A stretch of 64,000 bases of DNA from Terriglobus roseus (GCF_900105625.1 NZ_FNSD01000001.1:1178001-1242000), one strand, 5' to 3'; positions 9,682-18,835 are shown, numbered from the stretch's first letter. Translations and numbers: made by a program. Notes: generated from the letters alone by a model not told the origin.

Positions 9682-9924
9682 TCAAAGGTGCGCGGCTTCC
9701 TGATCGCTGACTGCGGCGTTAGCTTGCTTTCCCGCGATGAGCGGCGTGAGGAATGCGTCCGCAAGTTCATCTTCAAGTGCGACTCAGCACCTCCGCAAGC
9801 TCGACGCTGGTGACACGCCCCGTCGGGTCATAGGACTTCTTAGCTTGTGGTGCTTGAGTGGAGAGTTTAAGCGCGCAATGCACGCCGTCAATGCGGTCTA
9901 GGATCATCAAAGTCTCTTTGCCAT
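9682..9924 (-). pseudogene. frameshifted copy of the small gene at 45.84-46.10 kb
   Basis: Aligning by eye with the intact 85-residue gene at 45840..46097 shows the same order of blocks. MAKRL comes first, from ATG 9924. One missing base then shifts into LMILDRIDGVHCALKL...KKSYDP...VELAEVLSR. A second frameshift near 9776 leads into LEDELADAFLTPLIAGKQANAAVSDQEAAHL and a stop at 9682-9684. The intact paralogue reads LMVPDRHNGVRCKLTF, KSYDP, GELVTILNR, DLADRFLMDLISGKN and LSDHEAAHL. Two independent frameshifts make this a pseudogene. The function of the family is unknown. Confidence 0.75.
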
Positions 9925-11256
9925 CAAGGCGGAGCTTAGCGCTGCTCGGTACCTCACGACGGAAACGCACCTAAGGAGCCGGTGTGAATGCCGCGGTTCT
10001 TCCTTCGAGTTGTTGCTCGCGCGCTTGGCCTGTGTGCCGCACCCCTAAGCTGGCATGGTTATCGTTTGTCCACTCGAGAACTTGCTTCTGCAGCAATTGC
10101 TTAGAGGAAAGCGGGGCTCGGTTCCGGCTACGTAATATGCGCTTGATACCTGCTTTGCAAGTCGGCGGATCAGGACGCTCCATGCCTACGCTCTCAACAA
10201 GTTCTCAGCGCCAATCAGAACGTGCACGAACTCTGGGTAGATGGAGACGGTACACCCGTTGTGCACGACAGCCGATGAGCACGCCTGCGATAAACTGCCC
10301 GATCGCAGACAGGATGACATCCGCCGCAAGCGCGTCGTCGATCCCAGCTTGCTGCCGATGCGTTCGGCATTTACGTCAACACTAGAAGTGGCATGCGCAT
10401 TAGAATCCCACTTCTCATAATCGCCTGGAGCGGTCTCGAAGCGCGGCGTACGTCGGTGGGCAAGTAGTTTTCTTTGCGTCGAAGAACGCTCTATCGATCA
10501 GCCGGCGTCCTTGCAACAGAGGCGACAGACCCTGGTTGCGGCCACAGGGATGACCCTTCAGAGAAGCGTAGGCTACGGCTCGTCTCGACGCATCGATCTT
10601 TACGGCGGGCATGGCCGCAGTACATCGCTATAAGCAGCTGCTAATGACCAGCGGCCCGCTGCGATCTGCATCTGAGTGGCGTGAGGTCTCGGTAGGCGGC
10701 GTGCGCCATTAGCCCAATGCCAATCATGCTGAGCACCACGAGCGGGAACCCCACGACCTTTAGCTCGGTGCGGAGCCAAATAGCCGCACTACAGCTCAGA
10801 GCTAGCATGAGCCCCGATTCTCGCTCTCGCTGGTAATGACGCCTTTTCCGCACGGTTCGAATTATTCGCCGTTTTTGCTCTGCCCGACAATAACAATCTT
10901 CGGTCATTCTGAGCTGCCAGCACCATGCGCATATTGCCTTCGAAGACCGCTTACGCACAACTACGACCAGCCTCTGCACAGCACGACCTGAAGCGCACTC
11001 GAGCAGCAGGCAAGACACCGCAGATCCGATTCCTCATCAAACGGGAACCGCTAGACTTCGCAGCAAATTGACAGCAACTCCAGACCGTACGAGTCGTGTG
11101 GAGTCGATTCCTATCTAAGGTGGCCACTTTGGTGCTTGTAGCTCTGACCGGAACTAGAGAGGCGCGCTGACAATGGGGCGCGCTGGTTGGCAGAGCTGAG
11201 CCTTCGCCTCGCGTCTTAGCCGCCTAAAGTCTGCAATGCCAACTTGCGGAAACTCT
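9925..11256. other. 1.3 kb without a convincing gene
   Basis: Many short frames. On the complement, 10415-10612 (KIDASRRAVAYASLKGHPCGRNQG) and 10641-10830 (one hydrophobic stretch, VVGFPLVVLSMIGIGLMAH) look vaguely protein-like but have no recognisable family. I regard the stretch as decayed DNA. Confidence 0.35.
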
Positions 11257-11262
11257 TAAAAT
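11257..11262 (+). promoter_or_regulatory. -10-like TAAAAT before candidate small RNA 1
   Basis: TAAAAT lies about 7 bases before the conserved start of the candidate RNA. The same hexamer sits at the equivalent place in the second copy (47324-47329). No convincing -35 box was found. Confidence 0.4.
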
Positions 11263-11268
11263 AATCCA

Positions 11269-11386
11269 GTCGTTGCGGACTGCAGAACGAGGTTCGGACC
11301 TCTCGGAGGTTCCGGAGGCGTCTGCGTTGCCCATAAGACGATTGGTAGAGCCTTGGGTCGCCTTGGGGAAGGCGACCCGACTTTTA
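11269..11386 (+). ncRNA. candidate small RNA, copy 1
   Basis: About 118 bases, homologous to 47336..47455. The two copies share a 5' block (CCAGTCGTTG), ACTGCAGAACGAG, and a 3' block (ACGATTGGT, then AGAGCCTTGGGTCGC), while the middle differs. Hand folding gives an outer helix (GCAGAaCG with CGTCTGC), an inner hairpin (GAGGT-TCGG-ACCTC) and a strong intrinsic terminator. The second copy keeps the same helices with different bases (ACTGCAGA with TCTGCAGT). There is no open frame of note in either copy. The single-stranded linker ACGATTGGTAGAGCC is the best-conserved part and might pair with targets. I do not recognise a named family. Confidence 0.6.
11355..11385 (+). terminator. intrinsic terminator of small RNA 1
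   Basis: A perfect 10-bp stem, GGGTCGCCTT paired with AAGGCGACCC, with a GGGG loop, followed by GACTTTTA. Confidence 0.8.
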
Positions 11387-11526
11387 CCCCTCACGTCTCG
11401 ACTGCCGATGGTTTACATCGTATAGGGCGCGGCGCTTTACCTCCAGTGATGGCAGCAGCCCGAGTGACCTTCGCACTCATTGCCAGCAAGTCGCTCGTGC
11501 GATTTGGGAGGACCATACGACCAGTA

Positions 11527-11886
11527 CTACGTGTTCGTGGATCCGTTACGCTTTCGAAAATTATTTCGCCTCCAGGGGTGGACAAAGCCGTTGAGCTGAT
11601 GATCCTCCAAGTGATCGACCAGGGACAGTCCAAACATTTCGTCATCCGACGCTTGCAAGTTTTCCCAAGCGATCAAACCCGAGAATTCACAGATAAATAA
11701 GCGATCGCCGGGGTGAAGGCACTGCACCAAGCAATTAAAGATATCGTTGGACGAGTGCTCTCGACTCGAAACGATCCAAGCTGCCTCAAGAATGTTGACT
11801 GCGTTGATACTCAGTAGCTCGGCGTGCAGTGCAGAATACTCATGTGCTTGCGGTGCTGATAATTGACAGGTAATTAGGAATGCCAC
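11527..11886 (-). CDS. Cas2-like small protein, stand-alone
   Basis: 119 residues from GTG 11886. The N-terminal ~90 residues read MAFLITCQLS, then ALHAEL, NILEAAWIVSS, NDIFNCLVQCLHPGDRLFICEFSG and LIAWENL. This is the layout of the short ferredoxin-like proteins annotated as Cas2-like (MxYLVTYDL, LESxWxV, DxLLVIE). No repeat array or other cas gene is present, so it is not part of a CRISPR system here. Orphan members of this family are of unknown role, possibly nucleases or toxins. The last ~25 residues are basic and may be a read-through extension. It lies convergent with the small RNA. Confidence 0.65.
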   Translation of the reverse strand: MAFLITCQLSAPQAHEYSALHAELLSINAVNILEAAWIVSSREHSSNDIFNCLVQCLHPGDRLFICEFSGLIAWENLQASDDEMFGLSLVDHLEDHQLNGFVHPWRRNNFRKRNGSTNT

Positions 11887-12608
11887 TCGACCGCCCTCCG
11901 GTGTGGGGCTAGCCAGTCTACCTTAAGACAGGATTAAGCCGCTCGATCCCTGCAACCGCTGTGCTTCGCTTTTGCCCGTCGACTGGAGTCAGAGACTGAG
12001 CTCGGCAGCAGAACGAGACCGCGTGAGCACGGTTGATGTCGGCTGTGGCCTTCATGTTAGCCACCCTCGAAACTCTTCCAATAGCGCCAACGGTCGCGTG
12101 TTGCAAAACACCGATAGGCTTTCAAAGCCACCAAAGCGTATGCAGACCGGGAAGAAGCCTGACAGAGCCCTGCTCGGCTTGGGACCGGCGACCCGGTCTC
12201 TTGAGCTGGAGCTGTCCGGCGGCTGCCCTTCCGTGGCTCTTATGAGATGGCGACGTGACCACTGTTTTGGAGGTCGAGCAGAACGCATGGCCCTAGCACG
12301 ATACGCCAGACAGGCCTTCAGCATCTTCGTCAAATCGCGACTGCGCGGTTCCCTCTGTGATGGACGGTCACCGAACACTCGCTGCCCTTATGGTTGAGCC
12401 CAAGGCACGCGACAACCGTATCGGACCACCATATCTGGCGACTCCTTCCGATGACTTTGAGGCGCTGGTCAGGCAGGGTTCGGACCAGAGCGTACACATG
12501 CCAGTGGCGCTATTCCTTGTAATCTGCGTAAAACGACGCTCGCGAGTCGTTCATCCGCCTGCTACATTGACCTTCCGATACGAATCGCACTCTGGATAAG
12601 AGATCTCG
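11887..12608. other. 0.7 kb without a convincing gene
   Basis: Both strands are partly open but the translations are arginine/serine-rich, and I found no motif. It probably contains decayed coding sequence and the promoter of the gene at 12609. Confidence 0.35.
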
Positions 12609-13322
12609 ATGGATAAGACCTTAGCACTGCTGCAAAGCCTCGCCCCCTCTTTGTGCGAAAGTCTAGAGTCACTCTCGCGGGCTGAGGGTTCCTCGATAGA
12701 TGAACTTCTCGTCATGGCCGTGGCTGAGAAGGTTGCGCGCTCTGAACACTCGGTCTGGTTGACGGAGCGGCGATCTATGGCTTCCCCGATAACAGCTTCA
12801 CCTGAAGACGCTCCACGACCAGACCGACGCAAGAACAGCGTTTCGCTTCCGAAGCGCGATAACTGCGCGTCGGAATCGTCGAAGAAGATGGAGGATCCGG
12901 AACGCCAGAGGCTTGCCGATCTCTTCGAGAGTGCTCCGGTGTTCCTCGCGATACTGCATGGCCCAGATCACGTATTTGAATTGGTGAATCAGGCTTATCG
13001 TGAACTCCTAGGCAATCGCGCACTGATAGGCAAACGCGTGGTAGACGGTGTACCTGAACTGGCCGGTACTCCCTGCATGGAGCGGCTTGACCGAGTGTAT
13101 GTGAGTGGGGAACCGTTGGTAGAGCGCGGCACTCGCTTCTCATTTGTTCCCACGCCGGGACAATCACCCGCAGATAAGTACATCGATTACGCTTACAGGC
13201 CTCGGAGGGCATCCGATGGTTCTATCACTGGGATCCTTGTGCTGGGAGTGGACACAAGTTTGATCCATCAACTCGCAGAGGGGAAGATGTCGGAAGTGGT
13301 TGCCATCGAATCGTTGGGTTGA
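12609..13322 (+). CDS. PAS-domain protein with ribbon-helix-helix-like N-terminus
   Basis: 237 residues from ATG 12609. Residues ~8-40 (LAPSLCESLESLSRAEGSSIDELLVMAVAEKVA) resemble the two helices of a ribbon-helix-helix or HicB-type DNA-binding fold. A polar linker follows. Residues ~97-225 form a PAS domain of the kind found at the front of acidobacterial sensor kinases (FESAPVFLAILHGPDHVFELVNQAYREL, IGKRVVDGVPELA, FSFVPTP, GILVLGVDTS). There is no kinase, GGDEF or other output domain. If the N-terminus does bind DNA, this would be a one-component sensor-regulator; otherwise it is a kinase fragment fused to an unrelated start. The PAS call is firm and the DNA-binding part is inference. Confidence 0.8.
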   Translation: MDKTLALLQSLAPSLCESLESLSRAEGSSIDELLVMAVAEKVARSEHSVWLTERRSMASPITASPEDAPRPDRRKNSVSLPKRDNCASESSKKMEDPERQRLADLFESAPVFLAILHGPDHVFELVNQAYRELLGNRALIGKRVVDGVPELAGTPCMERLDRVYVSGEPLVERGTRFSFVPTPGQSPADKYIDYAYRPRRASDGSITGILVLGVDTSLIHQLAEGKMSEVVAIESLG

Positions 13323-13354
13323 ACTCGCAGAAGAGGGGTTTTGCCGCGAACCTG

Positions 13355-13720
13355 CTATTGCAGGACCGGGAGGAAGCCCAAGCTACGCGCATCTTTATCT
13401 GAGATCAGGCGGTGTACGATCTCACCAGCCTCGATGAGAATCAAAATGTCATCAGTGGCATCTTCCGTCAGGAAGGCTCTCAGGCGCTTCCGCAGGCAGG
13501 TCGGAGAATTCAAAGTGAAGGGTTTCGCGCATTTAAACGTGATTTCTACGAGTGTAGTACAGCTCACGCGCGCGTAGATATCCTCCCCGTGAACGGGGAA
13601 GATGCTCAGAAGATGGTTTTTCAACGGGTCAAATCCTTTTGCGTGGGAGCTTGATTTGCTCGCTACTGGACAGATATTGAGACGAATTCCGTAAATAGAA
13701 CGTTGTCCGACCGCCGCCAT
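13355..13720 (-). CDS. hypothetical protein, up to 121 residues
   Basis: Not recognised. The complement gives soluble, protein-like sequence (SIFPVHGEDIYARVSCTTLVEITFK, ILILIEAGEIVHRLISDKDARSLGF). It may start later, at an ATG or GTG near 13640. Convergent with the PAS protein at 12.6 kb. The opposite strand is also open for 80 codons but looks less natural. Confidence 0.4.
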   Translation of the reverse strand: MAAVGQRSIYGIRLNICPVASKSSSHAKGFDPLKNHLLSIFPVHGEDIYARVSCTTLVEITFKCAKPFTLNSPTCLRKRLRAFLTEDATDDILILIEAGEIVHRLISDKDARSLGFLPVLQ

Positions 13721-13796
13721 AAGCTAGCTCAATCCACACGGCGATCTGCAAAACCGACTGGCAGTCGCCCAGCCATCCACGCTTCGCCTCCAAGTG

Positions 13797-14182
13797 ACCG
13801 CAATCTTGCCTGGATCGACTGGCATGCCGGCGCATGGTGGTCCTGCTATGCAAACTACGACAACAAGGGCGGTGACCCCACACGCGATCACACCGCAACC
13901 ACGCTGGTGAAATACGACGCGCACTTCGTCGAACAGGGTTCATGGCTATTCCCTGAAGACGTGCTCACAAAGTTCGGACACGTGAGCGCTTCCAGCGGTT
14001 GATGGGGCCACGATGTCCTCTTGTACGTCACCGGTCACGACCTGCCAGAGAGGTACGCGCTGCGCCTGCCAGTTGCGGGTGCTCGGCTGGAATACTTGAG
14101 CACGATCGTGCTTCCAACGAGCTGGCAGACCTTTGATCGGGATATGGCAGAGCCGAGCCATCTCTGGACCATGAGCGTATAG
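13797..14182 (+). pseudogene. C-terminal fragment of a cycloisomerase-like beta-propeller protein with an internal stop
   Basis: One frame reads NLAWIDWHAGAWW, TTLVKYDAHF, SWLFPEDVLTKFG and VSASSG. It is interrupted by TGA at 14000-14002, then continues WGHDVLLYVTGHDLPERYAL, LPVAGARLEYL, DRDMAEPSHLWTM and stops at 14180-14182. Continuous homology on both sides of the stop marks a pseudogene or a recoded stop. The pattern (WGxDGxLYVTGHDxPExYxL) is that of the acidobacterial/proteobacterial proteins annotated as cycloisomerase. The N-terminal half of the protein is missing. Confidence 0.6.
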
Positions 14183-15046
14183 ATTCCGCCTAGCCGAGAG
14201 TAAGATCCCAGCAAATGTTTCACGCCCGCGTTGATGCCTAGATCGATGCCACCCATATCGGACGGGTGTCGCGAAAGAGGCCCTTATCTTGTTCTTCATC
14301 TTGGGATGTCAGGCTCGTTACGGTTTAACGCTTCGCTGGGATCATCGGTGGTTCGCTTGGCACGCGGGAAAATTTCGCGTGTGGTTCGCGGGCCTCCATC
14401 CCTGTCTGTTACATCGGCAAGATCGCGCCCACGGAGAGCGCCTTTTCCCATCGCTTACGAGAGCCGCCTTATCAGGACTTATCGCACTACCTGACGACCG
14501 GAACGCAATTCAGGCTCGAACGACTCCGACGACTCCTGTGGGCGCGACTCAGCTGTGGCTTCAGGAGCCATGAGTGTGGAGAAGCGAACACGATGCCCAG
14601 TTTCCGCTCCAGACCTCGACGAAGCCCTACACGCGGAGGTTGCTGTCCCAGACCGTGGCGAAGCCTTGGCATCGGGCGTAGCGGGTCGAGACGGTTGAAG
14701 TAAATGCCGTTGACGAGTTCGCGCGACTACTGCTCGATGCGCAGGGATTCGGTGCGCCGATAGACGGGACTGAACTGTGCCTCACTTTGATCCAGTCAAA
14801 GCAGATGAAGACCGGCTCGAATGCCGAGACCACCATCCGGTGCCGGCCATCCGCGCGTTTAGCATCCTCGCTCGATGGTTGAAGCTCCGTCATCAATCTC
14901 AGTCTTCCGTCAGACGGTCATAAGGCCGGATAATGATCAAAGTAATGGCTGAGCCAGCCTTATAAAGCCAATAAAGATTGGTTCCAGAAGCCGCAAGCAG
15001 AACGAGCCACTTCCAGCGAAATGACAAAGGTGTGGAGACAACGCCC
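14183..15046. other. 0.86 kb, no convincing gene
   Basis: Short frames in both directions with tryptophan/arginine-rich translations. A + strand piece near 14700-14800 reads DEFARLLLDAQGFGAPIDGTE, which looks like protein but lacks a start and is short. Probably remains of decayed genes. Confidence 0.35.
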
Positions 15047-17989
15047 TTATTGCGGAGTCCCCACCACGAGCGTCCAGCTTTCGATCGATAGTGCTGTGGT
15101 CAGCTGGCCTGTTCCGGCGGTGAAGCCATAGAAGGCGGTAGTGCCACCAAGCATCGCTGGCAAATCGACCACCTTCGACCAAGTCGACGCCGCGCCATTC
15201 CGCGGGTCCGTGAGGACCAAAGTGAGCGTTGTGCCGTCGTAGGAGACATCTGCCTTCACATCTGTCGCGTTAAGAAAATCCACGCCGATGGGCACGGAGT
15301 GGGTCGGATCCGTTAGCGAAACGCCCGCGGGGTAGAGCCCAGTGGTGTTTGCGCCTTCACCATCGTTGTCAAAGAAATCGAACTTCAATGCCACACTGTT
15401 CGGTATGAAATTGAATCCGAGCTCACCACCTGGCGAACCAATTGCGCTCGAAACGGAACGCTGCAGCGTAAATGTAAAACCGTCCGCAGGTGGCCCATCT
15501 CCCGCGTAAGCATTGGTGAATGTGAACGTTGAGTGAAAGCTGGTGATATCGAAAGGACTTGGCGTCCAGGCCGATGCAGCCTTGTTCTGAGCCGTAGGCA
15601 CCGATTGAACATTCTGCGTCATGTTGAGCAAGGTACCGCCTTGGATGTTCGCCGTTCCATTCAGCGACAATCCGAGGTTTTCAAAGCGCGCTCTCGAGTC
15701 GATCGAAAGTGTTCCTGGTTTGTAGACCCAGTCGAGTATTTCGATAGTTGAAGTCAGGCCGCCCGTTGACCCAGTGAATCCGACATAGGCTGTGTTCGAA
15801 CCAATCGTTCCGGGGATATCAATGACCTTCCGATAGGTTGCGGTTGCGCCGGTTACCGTATCAGTAAGCAATAGATTCAATGTGTAACCGTCGTACGTCA
15901 CGTGAGCCAACATAGTATGGCCTGCGAGCAGGGACACGTCCGGAGGCAACACCGTCCCGGGACCGGTGAGTGAGTTGCCCGCCGTGTACACACCGACGCT
16001 GTTCGCTCCCTCACCAGCGTTATCGTACAGATCGAATTTCAGGGCGATGCTGTTGGGGATAAAGTTATAACCCAACTCTCCTCCTGCTGATCCTAAAGCT
16101 GAAGGAGCCGCGTTCTGAATGGTAAAAGTTAGTCCATCCGCCTGCGCGTTCGTTATCTTGAAGTGGAAATCTGAGGTAAAGCTGGTCGCCTTCACAGGCG
16201 CTGCGCTCCAGGCTGCGCCCGCTTCATACCCGTTACCATCGGTAAGCTGCAGCGCGGTCCCATCCAACCGTCCCGACCCGCTAAAGTTTAGCCCGAGGGA
16301 TGTCGAGAAGCCGCTACTCGCGTCCACACCGCCGCCGCCGGGGATGACCGTACCTTTCGGGACTTCAAACGCGTACAACTTGTTGTTTGGCGTCCCGCCT
16401 CCCGAATGGCCGTAGCCACTACCCCAATACACGACACCGTCAACAATCGACGGACCGTCAGCAACGGATCCGCCGCTTGCGAACTTCCAAAGAGTCTTGC
16501 CGTCTTTCGCATCGAGCGCGACCATATCTCCCGAGAGAGATGGTGCAAACACTACACCGTTCGCGACAGACATCTGTCCTATGGCGCCAGCGCCATAGGA
16601 CGGATGGAGCGGGTCTTGACCAGAGGCCCGCACCTGCCACTCAATCTTTCCCGTAAGTGCGCTTAGACCAGCCCAAGAGCCGGCACTCGCCGATTGCCCC
16701 CCCGGGAATGTGTAAGGGTGGTGGTCACTGTTGTTAAGGGCCACATAGACACGTTCATTGTCGGTTGCGGAGCCCCACAAGATGCCGCCCGCACCGCCAC
16801 CCGGCCCTACCTGTGTGCCCCAGAGAATGTCCCCTGTGTCAGGGTCGAGTGCCCAGTACATACCACTCTTCTGGCCCGCTCCGAGAACGTCGCGTTCGCG
16901 GCCGCCCGCCTGCACCGTAAAGAGATTAGGAGCCGAGCCGAAGTCATAATCGGGACCATGATTGTCCGGGCAAGGAATACCAAGGTTCGGGCTGGCGCCA
17001 CAGGCGACTGTCCAAGTATCAGGCCCGAAAAGACGGCGGCCCCAACGCTTACGTCCAGTCTTTAAGTCGATGGCCAGGATGGAGTCTATGCTGTCCTCGC
17101 TGTCGAGGCAAAAGTATTTGGCTTCCGGGGTACTGGCATTTGTGATGCACGAGTTGACGCTAGAAGGTATGGAGTAGTTATTGCCGGTACTCGCATAGAG
17201 CACCTCGCGCTTGTGATCGATCACGAAGCTGCTGCCCCACACTGCACCGCCACTATAGCCGTCTGGCACGCTGAAAGTACGCCAAAGGACGTCGCCAGAG
17301 CGGCGATCGAGCGCAACAACGGAGCCACGGAAATCTGGAACAAGGGTAGGATCTACGGAGGCAAGATATTCCTGCGCGGAAGCGATACCGACGTAGATAC
17401 GGTCGCCATCAATGACAGGCGAACTGGTGATGTAAGAACTCCGGGTCGTATCGAGTGTTCGCTTCCATATTAGAGAGCCGTCGCTCTTGTTGATCACCAC
17501 AACAGTAGCTGCGCCCTGGTCTCCAATGGCGACGATGTCACTGTCAAGCGCGGGCGAAGTACGAGAGATCGAATAGTCGAGGCCCGTGTATTCAGAGACT
17601 TTGTGCGACCATATCGCTTTGCCTGTTTCGGCGTCGATGCGGTGGATAAATCCGCCCCAGTCCGTGGAGTAGACAGATCCATCCCCGACGGTCGGGGTAG
17701 ATGAGACGTCGCCGTTGGTCGTGAACTGCCACTTCAACTTTAGACTGCCGACCGTACTCGGATTGATTTTGGATTCGTCCATGCTGCCATGAGAATTGTT
17801 GAGGTTACCACCCCAAGAAGGCCAACTATGTTGACGCTGCTCGCTCTGCACGCCGTCATGATCTACTTTTTCCTTGTATTGCGCTTGCGCCGCAAACGGG
17901 AACAGCAGTGAAACTGCTGCAAGCCATCCTGCACTTGGGAATGACTTGAAAGCCAGAGGCGGTGCCTGCGGCTGGTCGCTTTGCATCAT
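15047..17989 (-). CDS. secreted PQQ-type beta-propeller protein with two L-type lectin domains
   Basis: 980 residues from ATG 17989. The signal peptide ends in FPFAAQAQ (about residues 18-37). Residues ~45-545 form a PQQ_2/pyrrolo-quinoline-like propeller, with recurring blades such as GSVYSTDWGGFIHRIDAETGKAIWSH, GSVVALDRRSGDVLW, YWALDPDTGDILWGT and MVALDAKDGKTLWKF. It is the type seen in polyvinyl-alcohol dehydrogenase-like proteins, but no CxxCH haem site is present. Residues ~555-760 and ~770-978 are two copies of a legume/L-type lectin fold (ADGLTFTIQ, GGELGYNF, SIALKFDLYDNAGEGANS; then ADGFTFTLQ, GGELGFNF, VALKFDFFDNDGEGANT). It is likely exported and carbohydrate-binding, possibly an extracellular oxidoreductase or polymer-binding protein. 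Monocistronic. Confidence 0.88.
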   Translation of the reverse strand: MMQSDQPQAPPLAFKSFPSAGWLAAVSLLFPFAAQAQYKEKVDHDGVQSEQRQHSWPSWGGNLNNSHGSMDESKINPSTVGSLKLKWQFTTNGDVSSTPTVGDGSVYSTDWGGFIHRIDAETGKAIWSHKVSEYTGLDYSISRTSPALDSDIVAIGDQGAATVVVINKSDGSLIWKRTLDTTRSSYITSSPVIDGDRIYVGIASAQEYLASVDPTLVPDFRGSVVALDRRSGDVLWRTFSVPDGYSGGAVWGSSFVIDHKREVLYASTGNNYSIPSSVNSCITNASTPEAKYFCLDSEDSIDSILAIDLKTGRKRWGRRLFGPDTWTVACGASPNLGIPCPDNHGPDYDFGSAPNLFTVQAGGRERDVLGAGQKSGMYWALDPDTGDILWGTQVGPGGGAGGILWGSATDNERVYVALNNSDHHPYTFPGGQSASAGSWAGLSALTGKIEWQVRASGQDPLHPSYGAGAIGQMSVANGVVFAPSLSGDMVALDAKDGKTLWKFASGGSVADGPSIVDGVVYWGSGYGHSGGGTPNNKLYAFEVPKGTVIPGGGGVDASSGFSTSLGLNFSGSGRLDGTALQLTDGNGYEAGAAWSAAPVKATSFTSDFHFKITNAQADGLTFTIQNAAPSALGSAGGELGYNFIPNSIALKFDLYDNAGEGANSVGVYTAGNSLTGPGTVLPPDVSLLAGHTMLAHVTYDGYTLNLLLTDTVTGATATYRKVIDIPGTIGSNTAYVGFTGSTGGLTSTIEILDWVYKPGTLSIDSRARFENLGLSLNGTANIQGGTLLNMTQNVQSVPTAQNKAASAWTPSPFDITSFHSTFTFTNAYAGDGPPADGFTFTLQRSVSSAIGSPGGELGFNFIPNSVALKFDFFDNDGEGANTTGLYPAGVSLTDPTHSVPIGVDFLNATDVKADVSYDGTTLTLVLTDPRNGAASTWSKVVDLPAMLGGTTAFYGFTAGTGQLTTALSIESWTLVVGTPQ

Positions 17990-18254
17990 GAACGGTTACC
18001 CTCGGTTGGAGTGGTTGCGGCCGGGTACTCAAAAATAAAATGGTGGATCGATCTCAGTGTCCGAATCTGTCAGCGCTCCTTTGAGTGGGCGTCACACAAA
18101 GTTCGAGCGGCCTGGTAGCCGTTACTCACGGTGCGCCATTGAGCAATCGCGGGAGCGAGTCGAGCATACTACAAGCACTAACACTTTCGTTGTAGAGACA
18201 AGACGCAGTCGTCAGGTCTCCTCCTCGGCTGGACCACGCTTACCCTGGCAGCCT

Positions 18255-18835
18255 CGTCGTGACCGCCGGGCTCACAACTCCAACACGCTCATGGACCGGG
18301 ATCGCGATTCCAGCTCGACCCGAGTTGAGGCTCCGTCCTTTACATCGACTTATGTCCCAGCAAGAATTGGTCCGCCCTAGGTTGCCGCCGGCTTCACGGC
18401 AGAGCTCTGCACATGTGCAGCGAAATCATGAGCCCCGAAGTTCTCGATGCCGATCTCCTTCGCGGCTTCAGCGACAGCGGCCAGATAGCAAGTCGCTCAG
18501 TCTCCCCGACCTTGCCGCCCCCTAACCGGCTCCGATGCCGATTCTCAATACGTCCCGCCTCCTGCAAGGCATAGATCCCCTTTTACTCAGACCGGTATCG
18601 CCACGGTCCGCGCCCGGCTGCCCTTGCCGACGAGATCGATGATCATCCGGCGCTTCTCCCGCATCTAGATATCCTCGACGGTCAGCGAGGCCAGGCCCCT
18701 TCTCCGCAGCGCGCAGCCGACAGGCAGAGCAAGTATCCGTAACCCCGTTTGCTCTTCACGGTCGAGCGGTCTGCACGCCGAGCAGTTCCCACGCCTGTTC
18801 CTTCACCACCAACCCTAGCCGGGCCCCTCTCTTTC
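18255..18835 (-). pseudogene. tyrosine-recombinase (integrase) remnant
   Basis: The complement still shows the order of a tyrosine site-specific recombinase in broken frames. KEQAWELLGVQ is near 18800. LTVEDI, a stop, then RMIIDLVGKGSRARTVAIPV, lie near 18590-18685 (usually LTVEDIQxREGRWxIVDLVGKGGRxRTVPxP). EIGIENFGAHD is near 18430-18460, and then, in another frame, TCAELCREAGGNL (catalytic HDLRRTxAxL region) near 18380-18420. At least one stop and two frameshifts exclude function. This points to past integration of mobile DNA near 18 kb. Confidence 0.7.

Noticed and set aside
11353-11700. 115-codon plus-strand frame starting in the small RNA terminator
   Set aside because: Antisense to the Cas2-like gene, which has far better motif support.
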